Part shown: piece after piece, positions 47,167-60,859 of the stretch
Layout of the letters: the number at the start of each line of letters is the position of its first letter
Position numbering within the stretch: the stretch's first letter is position 1
NCBI GenBank assembly: GCA_009741485.1
Contig: CM019217.1
Location: 30,497,247-30,561,246, forward strand
DNA length: 64,000 bases
Source of the DNA: Malurus cyaneus samueli
Taxonomy: Eukaryota > Chordata > Aves > Passeriformes > Maluridae
Reading direction: 5' to 3'
Made by a program: the position numbers and the translations under genes
The notes under the pieces: model-generated
What the model was told of the DNA's origin: nothing
The model's database searches: none
What the model saw: only the letters and a program-made list of their open reading frames with translations

Positions 47167-49529
47167 CATTTGGATGGCTCCCACATTAGACATCTGAATG
47201 ACAACTGATTCTTGATGAGAGCAGTAGGAAAAGAAAGTGGAGTGTGGGAAAAATCTGGAGGTAAAAGAATTAAGTTTAAATGTACCAGTCTGGCAGATCA
47301 TGTGTCTCCTGCAATGTTTTTCTCTTCTTTTTTTTAACCATGTGACAAAGATGTAGAAAGTTGCCTTCATCTAATACTGAGAAGAAGTTAAGAGAAGGAT
47401 ATCAGTATTATCTTGGCACCCCATCCCCCATGCACTCTCCACTGCTCCCCTCCTTGTTTCAAGTTTAATTCATTGTACAGCTTTCACCCACCACCTTTTC
47501 CAACCAAGCCTGGCTTCTGGAGGCAGATGAAAAGCAGCAGCACACACATGCAAGCAAGTTTAATGGGCTTGCCAAAAAGTTTGTTGAAAATAACTGAACT
47601 TTGAAGTTGAAGGCACTAGTGATGGTGTGATTTTGCAGCTCGGAATCACAGCTTGCATCACTCTTTGTACATTCAAAAGCTGCTAAGGAGACAGAGAAGG
47701 TTTCGGTGAAAAGTAAGCACAGTGCAGATATACTGTCTAGTTGACCTGTGGTCAAAGAAAATTAGTGTGTGGCTTTCTTTTTTCCTTTCAATTTCTTTCT
47801 TTCTTAGTAGCAGCAAAAGAAAGGGTTTTGCATATGTATATATTTTAGTTTTGTATTTTATTAAATTAATCAAGAAGGCCTTCTCTGATACATGTGAGAG
47901 ATGCATAATAATGAAATAGTAGCAATAAAAATGTTTATCCTGTGGTCTGTTTCAAATCTTACGTATTTGAGAACAAACGTCTCTGAATAAGTATAATAAG
48001 CAAGGGATTAAGTTAGAGGTCTTGGGACTAAGGGATCCCGGAAAATGACAGCCTCGGTTACCTCAGTTACAGAATGTTAAAAATTCATGAGGAGGTACAG
48101 GAGCAAACTGTAGCAGACTGCATCTGTGTGCCAGTGATGGGTTGCTGTTCATTGTCCTTCCAGAAATCCTTTTCAGATGCTGATAAGCTGCAGTTTGCTG
48201 CAATTGCTTGTGGCATTTTTTCCTTTTTTTCAAATGAAGAAAGATCATACTTATTATTTTTCACATTGGACAGAAAGTTTAACTGTGCTTGCTTGAAGCA
48301 TTTAAACTCCGGCATTTGTACAGAGAGCCAAATGGTTAGAGCATTTTTTTTCAGCATCCTCCCCAATCCCAAGGAGACACTGGAAGCCTGTGCCTCTCCC
48401 ATGCAGCTGGGTGACAGCAGTATTCTGCCTCTCCACTATGGAAATCTGACCAAAAATCTGAGCCAAGGTTGGCTGACAATGTAGTTAACATAAAATCATT
48501 TTTATTGTTGAACTCGTCTGAGGTCACGTTTTTGGATACCGTAGCATTCACCAAAAATGCTGTACCTGGCCCTAGTTATCATGCAGCTGTCTCAACTACC
48601 GGTAGCACTTCCCTGTAGGGCCAAAGGACCATTTCCTTGCCTGTTCTTGTGATGCCCACTGATAATGACAGCAGAAATCAGCCAAGGACATTGAGTGTTC
48701 CATGACACCATCATGTTCCTCTGGGTGCTCCAGTGGGACAAAACCAGAGAAATATGTCTCACAACATCATAAGTGAACAGCCATGTCCACTGACTGGTGC
48801 TGGATTTGTTCCAGCCTCTGCACTGGTGACCAGCTTCTGGAAAGAGGTAAAAGAAATTCTGTGGTGGCTGCCATAAACTCAGCTTCTATCCAGGCTGGCC
48901 AGATAGGGGTGGAGTAATTTTGTTTCTCTCCTTCCCTCCAATTCGGCATGTGCAAAACAGCTAATCATAATCTTAAGGCATGTTATTGAGCCCAGAGGAG
49001 AACAAATTGGAATGTTGACATGAGGATCCTAAAGCTGAAATTTGTGTAAAATTTTCCTATGTATGTAATTAATATGCCTCCTGGGGAAGTGCAGCTGGAA
49101 ATTTCTACATGGAAAACTCTCTTTAAGACACACAGAGTTGTGATATGCTAATCTAATCCAGAATTTAAGACTGAAATATAGATAAATTGATCATTAAAGC
49201 TATATAAATAACACAACTTTAATCATGTGTGAATGTCCTAACTGGCATGTGAGATGTAGACTACTGCCAATTTTTAATTTCCAGTAGAATCAGTTACAGC
49301 TATGATTCCTACTGTGAAAATTTGTATGTTACTGAATATGTGTTTTTAATGAACACAGTATTCATCCAATCAACAGAAAATCATAAGCTTAATCCTGTTG
49401 GTTGACATTTTTGAAGAACTAAGTTTGGCATCCTGCTTGCTATATTAAAGGAAATAACTGAGAGTTTGGAAACATCTATCTGTTTACCATATCACAGTTT
49501 GGTGGTTTCTGCCTTTTTAGACAGATAAT
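47167..49529. other. gene-less DNA with long bidirectional open frames
   Basis: At 48074-48484 the plus strand is open for 136 codons from an ATG, and the minus strand is open for 105 codons across the same bases. No domain is recognised on either strand. A GC-richer patch at about 48560-48960 is also unidentified. These may be decayed repeats. Confidence 0.4.
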
Positions 49530-49760
49530 GTGGCAAAAGCCCCAATTCCTGTAGCAGACCAATCTGGCTGAATGTGCCTGGTCAAACGGACTTTGAAATG
49601 CTCAGTGTACCTCTGATTAATATGCTCAGCACAGCACAAAGTTGCTGATAAATGGCAGCACTTTGATTTATTTTCCGACTTCTAGTAGTATATTTTGATA
49701 GGAAGAAGTTTTTAAAATGTCTGTAATAAAATTTTGGTATAAACATAGTGCCACATTCAA
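49530..49760. promoter_or_regulatory. candidate conserved non-coding element
   Basis: Complex sequence with GTCAAACGGACTTTGAAATG, CTCTGATTAATATGCTCAGC, GCTGATAAATGGCAGC and TTTATTTTCCGACTTC. Two CpGs are retained in otherwise CpG-poor DNA. Confidence 0.25.
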
Positions 49761-50920
49761 ATTAGGTGCCTCTTTTCACGTCTAGTGCCATGTTGATTTA
49801 GACAGTTTTGGAAATCCCAGTAACTGTGATTTTATTTGTGTATCTGATTTTACATATATCGCCCCAAAAGTTAAGGGGAAAAAAAATCCAACATAGATAC
49901 TGGGGAATGAATTTTTTTTAGCAGAAGTTGTGTTCCTAGCAGACTGCATGGATTTACATCATGCTGCCCTCCTAGGGAAGCCTACCACTGGTGGCTGTTA
50001 CCTAGCTCAAAATTGGTCATTCATCCATGTTTCTCTGAGGCACACACACCAGTGTTCTTGAGGCTGGGATGCCCAAGGCATGTGGAATATCTTCGGACGA
50101 GTTGAGGGGAAAGAACATCTGGGACTGGTGCACAGGCAGGGAATGACAGTGTCACCTCAGGGACTCATCTCCATTTTAGCATGTTGGCAGGAAGATGTGA
50201 ACCAGTTTCTGCAGCACCCAGCCTCTGTAGTCAGAACTTTCTTCTTGCCATGTGTAACAGCCGTGGACCGCTTACCTGTGGAGCAGGACATCTCCTTTGC
50301 TGCTTTCTTGGTGTTCTTTTCTCACAGGAGCTGCACCTGAGCTGCCTTGCTGTGGCTCCATTTCTTTAAGGTTCAGTTTACCCTCACTCTGCATTACCTA
50401 CTCCAGGGACCCCAAGGTAATGTTGAACATTCCGTTCCTCCTGCTGCTGCTGTTTGGCCAGCCCTTTTCACTTTTATTACCATTATTTTGCCCTCTAGCT
50501 GGATATTTTTTAGATTTTTATTTTATTTTGTTTTTTTTTTGCTTCTTTAGGACATTAATTTGATTTAGAGAGAGAAATGTTACCACGAAAAAATTTGTTA
50601 TTAGCTGGCTAGTAATGAGATTTCTTTGCTGAGTTAGTTACAAAATTCTTTATAAATAGTATAATCTGTTTTCCAGGCCTATTTAGTGCTCTTTGTAGCA
50701 CAAATCATTACATTTGAGATAAATATTGATCTTCTCTCATTTTTTTGTGTCCATTACTAATTTTCATACTTCATAATTGTATTTGAATTCCTGAGTTTTA
50801 AAGACACTGCACATTGTACACTTAGGTGCAATGAGGCAGAAGAGGAAACACAAAAGTAAAGTGTAAAATAAAAGGACACTGAAGAAAATGTGATTTAAGA
50901 GAAATTAAGAAATGCAAATT
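49761..50920. other. gene-less DNA, partly repeat-like
   Basis: A GC-richer run at 50050-50450 ends in T-rich sequence of TTTTATTACCATTATTTTG type. It resembles the tail of an LTR or other avian repeat, but no boundaries could be set. Confidence 0.4.
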
Positions 50921-50928
50921 GTATATAT

Positions 50929-50961
<33 letters not shown>

Positions 50962-50968
50962 TATATAA
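50921..50968. repeat. (TACA)n/(TA)n microsatellite
   Basis: At least seven tandem TACA units lie between TATATA blocks. It is likely to be length-polymorphic. Confidence 0.9.
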
Positions 50969-51179
50969 TGCACATATTATCTATAGAAAAATTACAAAAG
51001 AAGAGCCCAGACTACAGCAGGAGAAAGGAACAGCAGCACAAATGACATACACACAGGAATAAAGTGTCAGTGCCCCATAAAGAAGAAATACCTCCTGGAA
51101 ACTAAAAGGGAAATCATAAAGCTTCAGAGTAAAGGAAATTGTACCAGATTTCCTGAAACATGACATTTTGTCTCTACTG

Positions 51180-51480
51180 CAGGAAGATGTGAAGTACTTT
51201 TTGACCTTAAAGTCTGCTTCTGAAGCAGCTGTGTAACAATGTCATCGTAAAGAGCCCTCTTCATTCACTGCTAATGACTTTCTTATCAAAATTGTGCAGT
51301 TTACAATCCAGAGGATGATTTTTGTAGTTGCTTGCACTCCTAACTGCTCTTGGGATCTAGGAATTGAGCTGCTTTTTGTGCCTTTTACATTACCACCGTA
51401 ATAAAGAGCCTGCAATTTGACACAGCAGAGTTCATTTCACTCTGGGAGCTCTTTGCAGTGCTGAGGCAAAAGTCTTGGTT
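51180..51480. promoter_or_regulatory. candidate conserved non-coding element
   Basis: This is one of the most enhancer-like segments in the window. It has TGAAGCAGCTGTGTAACAAT, GTCATCGTAAAGAGCCC, TTCACTGCTAATGACTTTC, TTGACACAGCAGAGTTC and CATTACCACCGTAATAAAG. It is complex and repeat-free, with two retained CpGs and no open frame. It is the first place I would look for cross-species conservation. Confidence 0.35.
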
Positions 51481-52251
51481 TTATCAGAAAGTTGATAGGA
51501 CTCTGAGGCTTAGAGGGTACTGATGTGCAACAATGCGATACTTAAGAACTTTCTTGTACAATATTTACATTGCCTTTATTTTCCTTCTGTTTATAATTTC
51601 TCAGTGGCTTATTTAAGATAACTGCCTTCCTTGGAAAGGAAGAAATTGATATCATCCTAGCCAATAATCCTGCAGCCTCTTGATGAAGGAAGCTTTATAG
51701 AAGAAGTTTTTAGTGTGTGTTGGCTATTTTGTACCAGCTGTTTCTACTTAGAAACTGTTGCATTTTCATGCATGAACCTCTGTCCTGGATTCAGGATATT
51801 ACTTATATTTCAGTTTCTGAAAAAGGAGCTTGGGAGGAAGTTATTCTTTAAAATAAATATTCTGTAAATACACATCAAATGGATTTATTCACATATTGGT
51901 GTAAGTATTGATAAAGGGTTGTGACTTCGATAAAGTTATTTAACTTCATATGGAAACTACTTTGAATAAAAGATCTCTGATGTTTCCTTGTCTGAATACA
52001 TATTTTGAGGACTTTATAAAGGGGATATGTGGTTGGGAATGCACAACACTATCTTGGCTTCAGGGAGTAAGGAGACACCTAGGCCAGCCTATTTCAGTAT
52101 CCACCAATTTCTAAAGAGCATTTCTTCTGACAGAATGGAAGGACAAACAACTCCCACTGCAAGAACAGAGCAGAGTTACCACAAGAAATATTATGATTGC
52201 AGCACTGTTGGACAATATTGCTATGTAAGATGACTTCTTTTGTTTGTTTAG
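51481..52251. other. gene-less DNA up to a splice-acceptor-like site
   Basis: Nothing is recognised before the TTTGTTTGTTTAG acceptor-like sequence ending at 52251. Confidence 0.5.
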
Positions 52252-52354
52252 GGACCTTCACAGGCTTTGGATGGGATTCCCCAGCAGCCCATGATCCCGT
52301 GCATCGTCTTTATGATTCACATGCTCCTGGAGACACTGTAGTGTTTCAGCAACA
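52252..52354 (+). other. candidate 103-base coding exon, unknown gene
   Basis: The segment is bounded by a good acceptor (TTCTTTTGTTTGTTTAG) and a strong donor (CAACA|GTAAGC). Exactly one frame is open, beginning TFTGFGWDSPAAHDPVHRL and continuing YDSHAPGDTVVFQQ, with two bases left over at each end. Composition is balanced (G, D, H, P, W, Y) and the DNA is GC-richer than its flanks, with CpG-containing codons (CCGTGCATCGTC). These are better exon traits than any other plus-strand candidate shows. No domain is recognised. Its phase matches candidates at 43455-43523 upstream and 60860 downstream. It could instead be a conserved non-coding patch with accidental splice motifs. Confidence 0.35.
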
Positions 52355-54639
52355 GTAAGCTTTGCTCTCTCCTTACATTCCCACTATGTTATAACTGCAA
52401 TAAAATGCCTTCAGAATGTTAGCAGAGCAACCTGCCTTAAAAGCAGATAAAATGTATTTTGCAAACAAGTCCTCAGCAGCTGAGGACTAAATTGTTCCTC
52501 CTAGCTTTTCTGAAAGTTATCTGATAAACAGAAGTAGACAAAATACTTTAGAACTACCCAAAGCATCCAAATAAATGCATTAACTAATAAAATCCTTATA
52601 TGCCCCACACATTTATCAGAAGAGCTTTGTCTGATTGCTTTGATAATCTTCTCATTTCATTATATAGAAGTTTATATTAATAAATGTTTGTGATGTTTGG
52701 GTAGTTATAAATTTCAACTAGATGAAAATTCTTGTATGTTGTCACTGGAACATAATTCTCTTTTTGCATATTGGGAACTTTTGGTGAAGTCTAAATGTAA
52801 CAGAGAACATTAAGAAAGGTCAGAGAATAAGTAGATTACAATGTGTTTTTTTGCCTTACAATACATCAGGAAGATAAAGGCAATGTATTTTCACACTATT
52901 TTCTATACATATATATACACACACGTTTATGTAGTCATTGTGAAATAAACCAGCAAACAGTTCATTTTCTTACCTGAGTGAAACTAATGTTATGTGTGTG
53001 TATGAGGAAAGATAATCTGAACGTTAGATAAAATTTCTGTTGGAATTTCTGTTCCATCTTCCAGTATTAAAGATTTTCACTATCACTGAAAGAACATTCT
53101 TCTTTTGAAAACAAAAAATAGATTTCACTGTGAGTAAGGCCATTATTCCTAGTTAAAGTGAATACCTCAGAAATAGAATTCATTTTTGTAAGGTGTAGTA
53201 AGTATTTTTCTCTAAAGTCTCTACCTCTGGTATAACTGTGATACAGGCAGGATTTCTCTGTCCTGTTTCTGTTCATGTTTTCAACCAACAGATGTATCTC
53301 CTATGATAGTTTTATATTAACTATTCTGCTGGCTGGTAAAGGTTGTGTTTGCTTTTGCATACTGGGAGGTGATGGCCTGAAATGATGCCTTTGGGTAATG
53401 GGTTCCCTACATTAGAGTCAAATGCCAGAGGCAGTTTTAAGTGTCTGAACCATAAAGACTTTATTTTTCTGAATACTTGAGGAGCAGTGTTGGAAAAGAT
53501 AATGTGATGCATATATAACACCTGTCATTTTGAGGAATGTGAAAGTGCTTTGGAAACCGTAGTACAAGTTTAGAATTTGCTTTATGCTCTATGAAATGCA
53601 GTTGCTCAGGGCAGGAAATTGGAGGAAAAAAAATAAATGTTTAACAATACATAGCATTCTTAGACAATGTTTTAGGAAATAATTAAAATACATGCAATTA
53701 AACATGAGTGTTGTAGTGGCTGAAATCAATATGAACAAGACCATTTTTCAACCCGCTTTTTTTCTGTCTGGTTGTGCTTTTTATTGTTCCATTTAGATTT
53801 TACAAATGCTAATTTCTGAAATGAGGTATAAAGGACCTACTTAATAATTTGGGCCTGTCTCAACACCATAAAGCTTTGGAATATCCTGAGACCTATTGTC
53901 CCAGTTACACCTTTCTCAGTAAGGTTCACGGAAGGTGGCTGTGTGTCCTGTGCCCCACGTGTGCATTTGGATGATGCTGTAGAGGCTTTAGTCTGTTCTT
54001 CTGTGCTGCTCATCCCCTGCCATCAGTACACAAAAGCTTAAATGTTTTTATGCCACTGGTTCTTCAAATCTGCTGGAGCTCAGTTAAGACATTCATCCAA
54101 ACTGTGACCTTGAGTATACAAGGACTTCTAACCCCTCTTAGACACTGCTGTTTACTTGTTCTGTTTATGACAACCAGATAGAAAATTGCTCCATTGTACT
54201 GCTGAAGAACGGATTGGTTTCAAATTACTCTGAAGGGCAGCCAACAGAACAGCTTACACTATGGAGCCAAGTTTTTTAATGTCCTTCAGTCTGGCTCTTA
54301 GGTTTGTGTTCCCAGGTTTGCACTCTCAATCAATTGTAAAAAAAAGTAATTTCAGGCCCAATTAGATGTGACTCTCCATCTACCAGGTTCAGAGAAAATT
54401 GAATACATTTATGATTGATGGGATAGTGGGAAAAATAGACAGCACTTGAACTTCCCCTAGTGCAATTGGTTTTACTGTTCTTTTGTTTCGCTCAGATTGT
54501 GTGGTCTTTCTTTTTATGGAAAAGGATGTATCTATTGTATGATGCTGGTTGCAGCACTTACCACTGCCTCTTTAACAATGGGAAGCATCAATATAGAATG
54601 TAGTAATGGTGCAAATTCTGTCAGAGATTGAGTATTAAA
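52355..54639. other. gene-less DNA
   Basis: A TA/CA microsatellite lies at 52904-52924. No exon, transposon or RNA gene was recognised. Confidence 0.55.
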
Positions 54640-55170
54640 GAAACTTCCCCATCTGACCATCCAGGGGCAACTCTGTCAGTCATTCTTGCGACATCTGAGC
54701 TGGGACTGAAGCCCTTTTTGCGGCAGCACAACCCATACTCACACTGTCAGACCAGGTTTCCTTGCTGGCTCAACCCCAGGACTCCCATAGCGGACAGCAG
54801 AATCCTTTAAATAATTTAATTGTAGTCCAACAAGAGAATAAGCCCTTGAGCTGGTGCCTCTGAGGAGGGATCCCGAACAAAGGAGTCCCTGGGCTTTTGT
54901 TCTCACAATCCAAGCATGGCGCAATCTGGGGATCCTTGGCCCCTGCTGTGTCTCTGAGTGTCTGGTCCCCTGGGTGGTACCACAGGTCCCCATGCCCTTT
55001 GCTGTGCAAAGGTCGGTTCCAGTTCACAGCCCCTTGTCAGGGGCTCTCATCCCCCAGAGCTCAGCCTGGAGCTGGCACTGCAGCTGCTCACCAAGATACC
55101 AGCACTGAGGGTGCTCCTCAACATGAACATGCTTCTCCCTTTTCTGAGTCTGTAGTAATATCTTAGATTG
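54640..55170. mobile_element. possible old LTR-type repeat
   Basis: This roughly 500-base GC-rich block lies in AT-rich flanks. It contains CTGGTGCCTCTGAGGAGGGA followed by TCCCGAACAAAGGAGTCC, CTTTTGTTCTCACAATCC, GGCGCAATCTGGGGATCC and CTGTGTCTCTGAGTGTCTGG. These phrases recall R-U5 regions and leader sequence of avian endogenous retroviruses. No clean TG...CA ends, TATA box or coding domain could be fixed, and orientation is uncertain. It could be another class of GC-rich repeat. Confidence 0.4.
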
Positions 55171-58100
55171 AAAACCAGGTGTCACTGTCTCCAGGTAATC
55201 TGCCATTTACTTGATGCAAGATTTCAATTCCAGACAGCATAGATGGGGAAAAATGTCGGAAGTGTCACAAAAATTTCAGAATCAATTGTCAAAACAATGG
55301 TTAGAATCCTGCTTCGTTCTGCAGGATCCTTCAGGAGTAGGACCAGAAAACAACATGCCAACGAGAGAGACAATTTGATCCAGAGTGCAATAAATTTAAT
55401 TTCCAGGATTTGCAGTTGCCTGAAATGAATTTTCTCACTTTCAACTATGAAACAACTATGGAAGCTCATGCTTTCTGATAGAGTAGGTTTACAAACAAAA
55501 CTAGTATACTGTACAAGTGATGAAGCTGAACCTCTCGTATAGTAAAAGTCTTTGGGAGGTGCTGTATGTACTTTTTTTCTTACATTGACAGACCATTGCT
55601 TATAGTGAGTAAACATCTCATGTGAGGAAATGGCATTTGCTCAACATGAGGAAAAGGAAGTTGCAGTCTGTTACTTTGCTGCTCCCCAGAAAAATCATAT
55701 GAAAATCATCCAGAAAAGCTTTCACTGCATTGTACGAGAGTTACTAAATTCTCTTTGGAACAACAGGTTGTGTTCAAGTCATGCTGTCTTGATGGTTACT
55801 GTGAAAAGAAGAACATGTGTCTGAAATACTGAAGGTAGAAATTTCATGCTTGGCTTTGTATTTCTACCTGTCATCTGTGGAAAGGGACAAATGTCCTTTA
55901 CATAGAGCAGATATCTGCTCTGAGGACAGATGGCTACCTTCTTAAATTGCAGCATTTCAAAATGAGTTGACCCTAGTAAAGGAGGTTGCTCTGCCCTTTC
56001 TATCTCATAAAACAGAAACCATGGATTTATCTCAGGGAATCTGACTATTCTCATGTAAAACACCTAAATCTTTAATTATGTGTGACATACGGCATTTTAA
56101 TTGTGAGAAATATTCTTTATTTTTTTTTTTCTTCTGTAATTGTCAGTTTCTTGGGATTTATAACAAATCAACAAGCAGACAAAAGTATCCCCTTTGTTAG
56201 AGAAACATTTTTCCATTGGAGGAAGTGGAACCAGCCAACCAACTTGTTGTAAAACAGGGAAAAAGGATAGAGAAATTTGCCATGGACACTTGAGTCTTTA
56301 CACTGGTGGTTGAAAAGGATGCGATCTACATTTAATAAATTCCTAAAGTATATAATGAGACCTTTCTGTTCCCTAATGTTCTATGACAAAGGTCTTTCAG
56401 TCTCACACAGTAAGAGAGTAAGTTCTTAAAACATGCAAATGAAATGAACTTCTTCTTTCATGTGGGTGTGATGTTTTTGCACAAGGCAATGATTGCTCTC
56501 ACATTCCCAGCACTAAGTTTTAATTACAAATAGGCTATAAACATCTCTGTATCCTGAGTTTGGCAGGAACTTTTTTGGCAGAGGCTGCCAATGGCCTTAT
56601 ATTGGTCACTTCAGTCCTGAGCTGCTATCTGACAGATGTGCTGGAGGGAACAGCATCAGGCTGTTCATGCTCCTCATCTCTGTGGTAGGCTTTCATCTAA
56701 TAGATGTGTGATGGAACTCACAATCTCTTTAAATCAGAAGAGCCTAATAAATAAAGATGAAGTCCCCTCAGTCTCTGATTAGTTTACTACACAGGGAGAA
56801 GCAGAAAACAAACATTTTTTATAGTGATATTTAAGGTACGAAAGAACAGTTCAAAGTAGGCTAGCATAAACACTAAGTAGATAAAAAGTTGGAACTCCTT
56901 GGAACTCTCATGGGAAGGAAGAGAAATATCCTTGCTTTTGAAAACAGCTACTTGAGGTTGGTTCTGGTCAGTACTGCACTGCAGCTGTAGAGGATTCTAG
57001 ATTCCCAGCTCCACGAGGCAATTACGCACAGCTTAAAAGCCACAGCACGCAGGATTGAGCCATGTCCCTGTATCCAGGACACATTAGGGGAATGCAGTTA
57101 ACCCTGGATCCCTAGACAAGTTAGAAACAATCCTGTAATTGTATCTGGGGACAGGCAGGTTGGGCTGGAATTCTCTGACCCAATTATAGCTGTAACTCTG
57201 GCAAAACTTAGCTCTCAAATCAGGTTAATAAGCTAAAGGGACAGATTCATGTTATGTGCAGAGCATGAAAGTTTCTTTGAAGCAGTTCCACGGTGCTCTA
57301 ACCCAAAGTTCAATAGGCACTGAGCCAGTCTCTCTGCTGCATCCCGTGTGAACTTTACATTGCTTTGCTTATTAGTGACATTCAGAATGCTTGATGTATT
57401 TTTCATCATTCTGACAGTCTTGGGGTATAATGTAAATAATATAGTCCCTTTCTCTGGCAGAGGGGCTGCTTTTTCTAACTTTTAAAAACCACTTGTAAAA
57501 TACTTTTACCAGTGAAAGCAGAAGTTTCTTTTGTAACAAGTAAGTTAATTTTTTTCCTGTTTACTTATATGTCTATTGCTCATTGCATTTAAATGGGGAA
57601 TTGCTTGAGTCAAAGCCAAATCTTTTGAAGCTATGCCATGTGGAAGAAAAGCATCTAGGCCTAAAGTGTGGAGCAAATCTGTCAGTAAAAGACTCAGTTA
57701 CCCCTATCATAAGAAAAGGGTTGTCATCTGCCTCAGGAACATTTCTGTAAGAAGGTACATGTACAATTAATATTTTGCAGTTGAGGGGGCCAGGTGTTGA
57801 ATTTTTGACTTATTGGGCTCTAGTGGTTCCTTAAAAGCCTTATTTTTCCTTTTGTCTTCATGATGTGAAAATTCTGACTAGCCCTAGAAGGACACCTTGG
57901 GTGTCCTTAGGAAGAATTTGGGCTCCCCTGTTGTTAATCAAGAGTTTTGCCATTGTCTTCAGTGTAACCATTATACACTCACAGCTCAGTAGCTGACTTT
58001 AATGTCCCATCTTTTCATGCAAAACTTTGTGGAGATTCAAAGTTCGCTAGAGTGAAAAGCTTTTGGTTTTCAATTTTTAATAGTGTTAAATTCTTTAATA

Positions 58101-60737
58101 ATATTGATTCATTTAATGTACCTAGTAACATATACAGTTAAAAGAAGTGAATAGTGGGAAGACTGGAGACCATAAGGACAGGTACTGGGTATGTACTCTT
58201 CAATAAAAAGACTATTACTTGCGCTAAAGATCTCCTAGGAGCATGCTTAATTCCAGATGCTGTCTTTGATACTGCACATTGCTAGTGAAAAACGAGGCTC
58301 TATGGGCCAAAACAAAAAGGCCAGCGTGTTAAGAGCACCTTAAGGCATGTTTTGAATGAAAACTTGTGATAGAGAAGTCATGAATATGCTTATAGCTGAT
58401 CTAACTTATGGCCTGTATTCAAACTGATATAGCTAGCTTGTGTATCAATTACAACAAAAACATGGGCTTTAGGGGTCTGCCAAAATCTCTTGATAGAGGG
58501 GCCACTCAGCTCTTGTTTGGACTAATGCACTGTTAATTGATATCCTAGCTAAGTAGGTTAAAGACAGATAACAGTTAAATCTCTTACATAGATGCTGTGT
58601 GCAGATAGCTAAACCATCATAAAATGACTTAGCATGAGCTGGAAACAGCCCTGGACTGTTCTGTAGAGCTCAGGATGGGCTAACTTAAAAGACTAGGGGA
58701 AATGAAAAACCATACATGTCAGTTGAGAAAATAGAAAGCAGTGGGGAAAAAAACAACGACCTAGCACATGGTTGAAGTCTTGCAGGGATCACAGTGTGCT
58801 AAGGAAAGGGACTAGGAAAAAGAGATTTATTGGCTGAGAAAGTAAAAAGCAGTAGGGAAGCAGTGTTTAGCTAGCCCATCACTGAAATCTTATAGCAGGG
58901 AATGAGGAAAAAATAAAAAAGAGAACAAAAGAAAAAGAAACAAAGTTTCAAAAGAGGAATTGCATCTACAAGAAACTGAGCCTGAGAACTTAAAACCCTT
59001 GAAGTTATCAGAAATGTACTGTAGAACTATTATTGAAATGAAGGAAAGGGAATAAATAGCAGAAAGTGAGAAATACAGAAAGTCCACGCAGGATGAAATA
59101 AAACAAGGAGATTTCCAGAACCTTGTGAATAGCATTTTCTTGTGAGTGCACTTTTCCACAGGACCTTGACTTTGTAACTTATTTTCTGTGTCTATTGCTG
59201 GAGGAGGCAAAGCTTAAGGGCAGGAAAACAGAAAAGCATTCCATTGAAATCAAATCTAAATCCAGACATGAGCCTGGTTTTCAACTTACAGCCTAACTCT
59301 AAATCCCTTTAAAGTTTTCTTGTCACTTAATTGCACTACAAAGCCTTGGCAGCTCCCTCACATCACAATTCGAAGCTGTCAAAGTAAGTAAAAGTAGATA
59401 TAAAACCTGTCTAGTGTCTGTCAATTTTTAGAAACCATTTTCTTGCTGCAATTATGTACCAGGCCACAAGTTTATTGTGTCAGGTCATAAGGCTCAACCT
59501 ACAAATTATGGTCATCAAATTTACTTGGGCTTTGCTTTATTAGGTGGCCTTTCTGGGACAACAATATCTGCCTTTATCATATCTGGAACTGGAGTATTTG
59601 ATCTCAATTTTTACATATTGCATGTTTGTTCAAACCAGCATACGAAGAAGAAAGATAATTAAAAGAACAAAAAAATGCTCTCATATTCCTCTTAAGTGGT
59701 AGAAATGCTCAGTTACATGCATAGTCAGTGGAAAACTTTATAACTGTGGTAATTCCTGGGGACTTCTGGAGTGTATATAGCTACATGCAGCATTATGGTG
59801 GTCTCACATCATCTTTCAGACAAGCTACTGCAACCACTGGACCTCATGAAGAAATATTAAGGCTCCAGTTATCTCCTATGATCGTGCATGGAATATTGTG
59901 GCCTATGTCACATTGTGGATGTGGAGCATTCCTCTTAGTAAAATTTATACAGTAACCCAAAGCTATTTTATCATTGTGTTGAAATTTTGTAGCTTGAACA
60001 GTGCTCAGACACTTTACTGTTGACTTAATTTGGGAGGGAATATTAAAGCAGGGGATTAAAATAAGGAAGGTTTTTGTGGTTTTGGTGAAAATGGAATTGA
60101 GATTCAGGCTGGTCACATCAATGTCACCTATCATTAAATGTGGATTCAAATCTAAGTATTTCATTTGTCATCACTGTAATTAGTGAGAGAACTGATTCAG
60201 GTTTCAGATACTTGCCCTGTACCAACAGCATTCAACTGATTTTAATGACATTACTACAGCTTTGGACTGCTGCTTATGGGACTTATACTGTGACATGTAC
60301 CAATACCTAACATACAGAACACTTGCACTGCAAAATAGTCACTGCAAAAATAGCTCTAAAGTCACATTATAGCAGTTTACTGAGAATGGGCGTGCTGAGC
60401 ATGGCTGCTCCTAAAGGGCACAGGTCTGGTCTTTATAGTAAGAAGAGAGCATAGTTCAGTTGGATTTTGTTTTTCTAGCTGAATTATTTTTAAAGAGTAT
60501 TTTTTGAACCTAGAGAGATGCAGTGCTGAAAATAAAAATACATATATGTATATATAAGTATAAAAGTCCCTTAATATTTTCATAGAAATAGTGGTTTTCT
60601 TCCCTATGTGCTCTTTGAAGGAAATATTTACAGGTACTTGTATGGGTTGTGAGTTGCTATGGAAATGTCAGGGAGGGGTAAACAAAGAGGAACAATTGTT
60701 TATAAAGAAAACAGAAAACAGGTGAGAGGAAGAAAAT
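55171..60737. other. gene-less DNA
   Basis: The minus strand is open for 130 codons at 55224-55616 with a hydrophobic, featureless sequence. A patch at 56950-57220 is GC-richer and complex. An A-rich purine stretch lies at 58899-58960. At 59728-59955 both strands are open without recognisable motifs. No gene is supported. Confidence 0.5.
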
Positions 60738-60790
60738 TTAATTATCCCCATTTTACAGCTGAGAATTTTGAACACAACAAAGATAAAGAG
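60738..60790 (+). repeat. possible MIR SINE scrap
   Basis: ATTATCCCCATTTTACAGCT followed by GAGAA resembles the conserved MIR core segment that ends in ATGAGGAAACTGAGG. Only about 30 bases match, so the call is tentative. Confidence 0.3.
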
Positions 60791-60859
60791 CCCAACTCTT
60801 ATGGAAATCTATCAATCCTTTTAGGTTCAGCTGTCATTTAGGCATTGTTCTGCCCGCAG

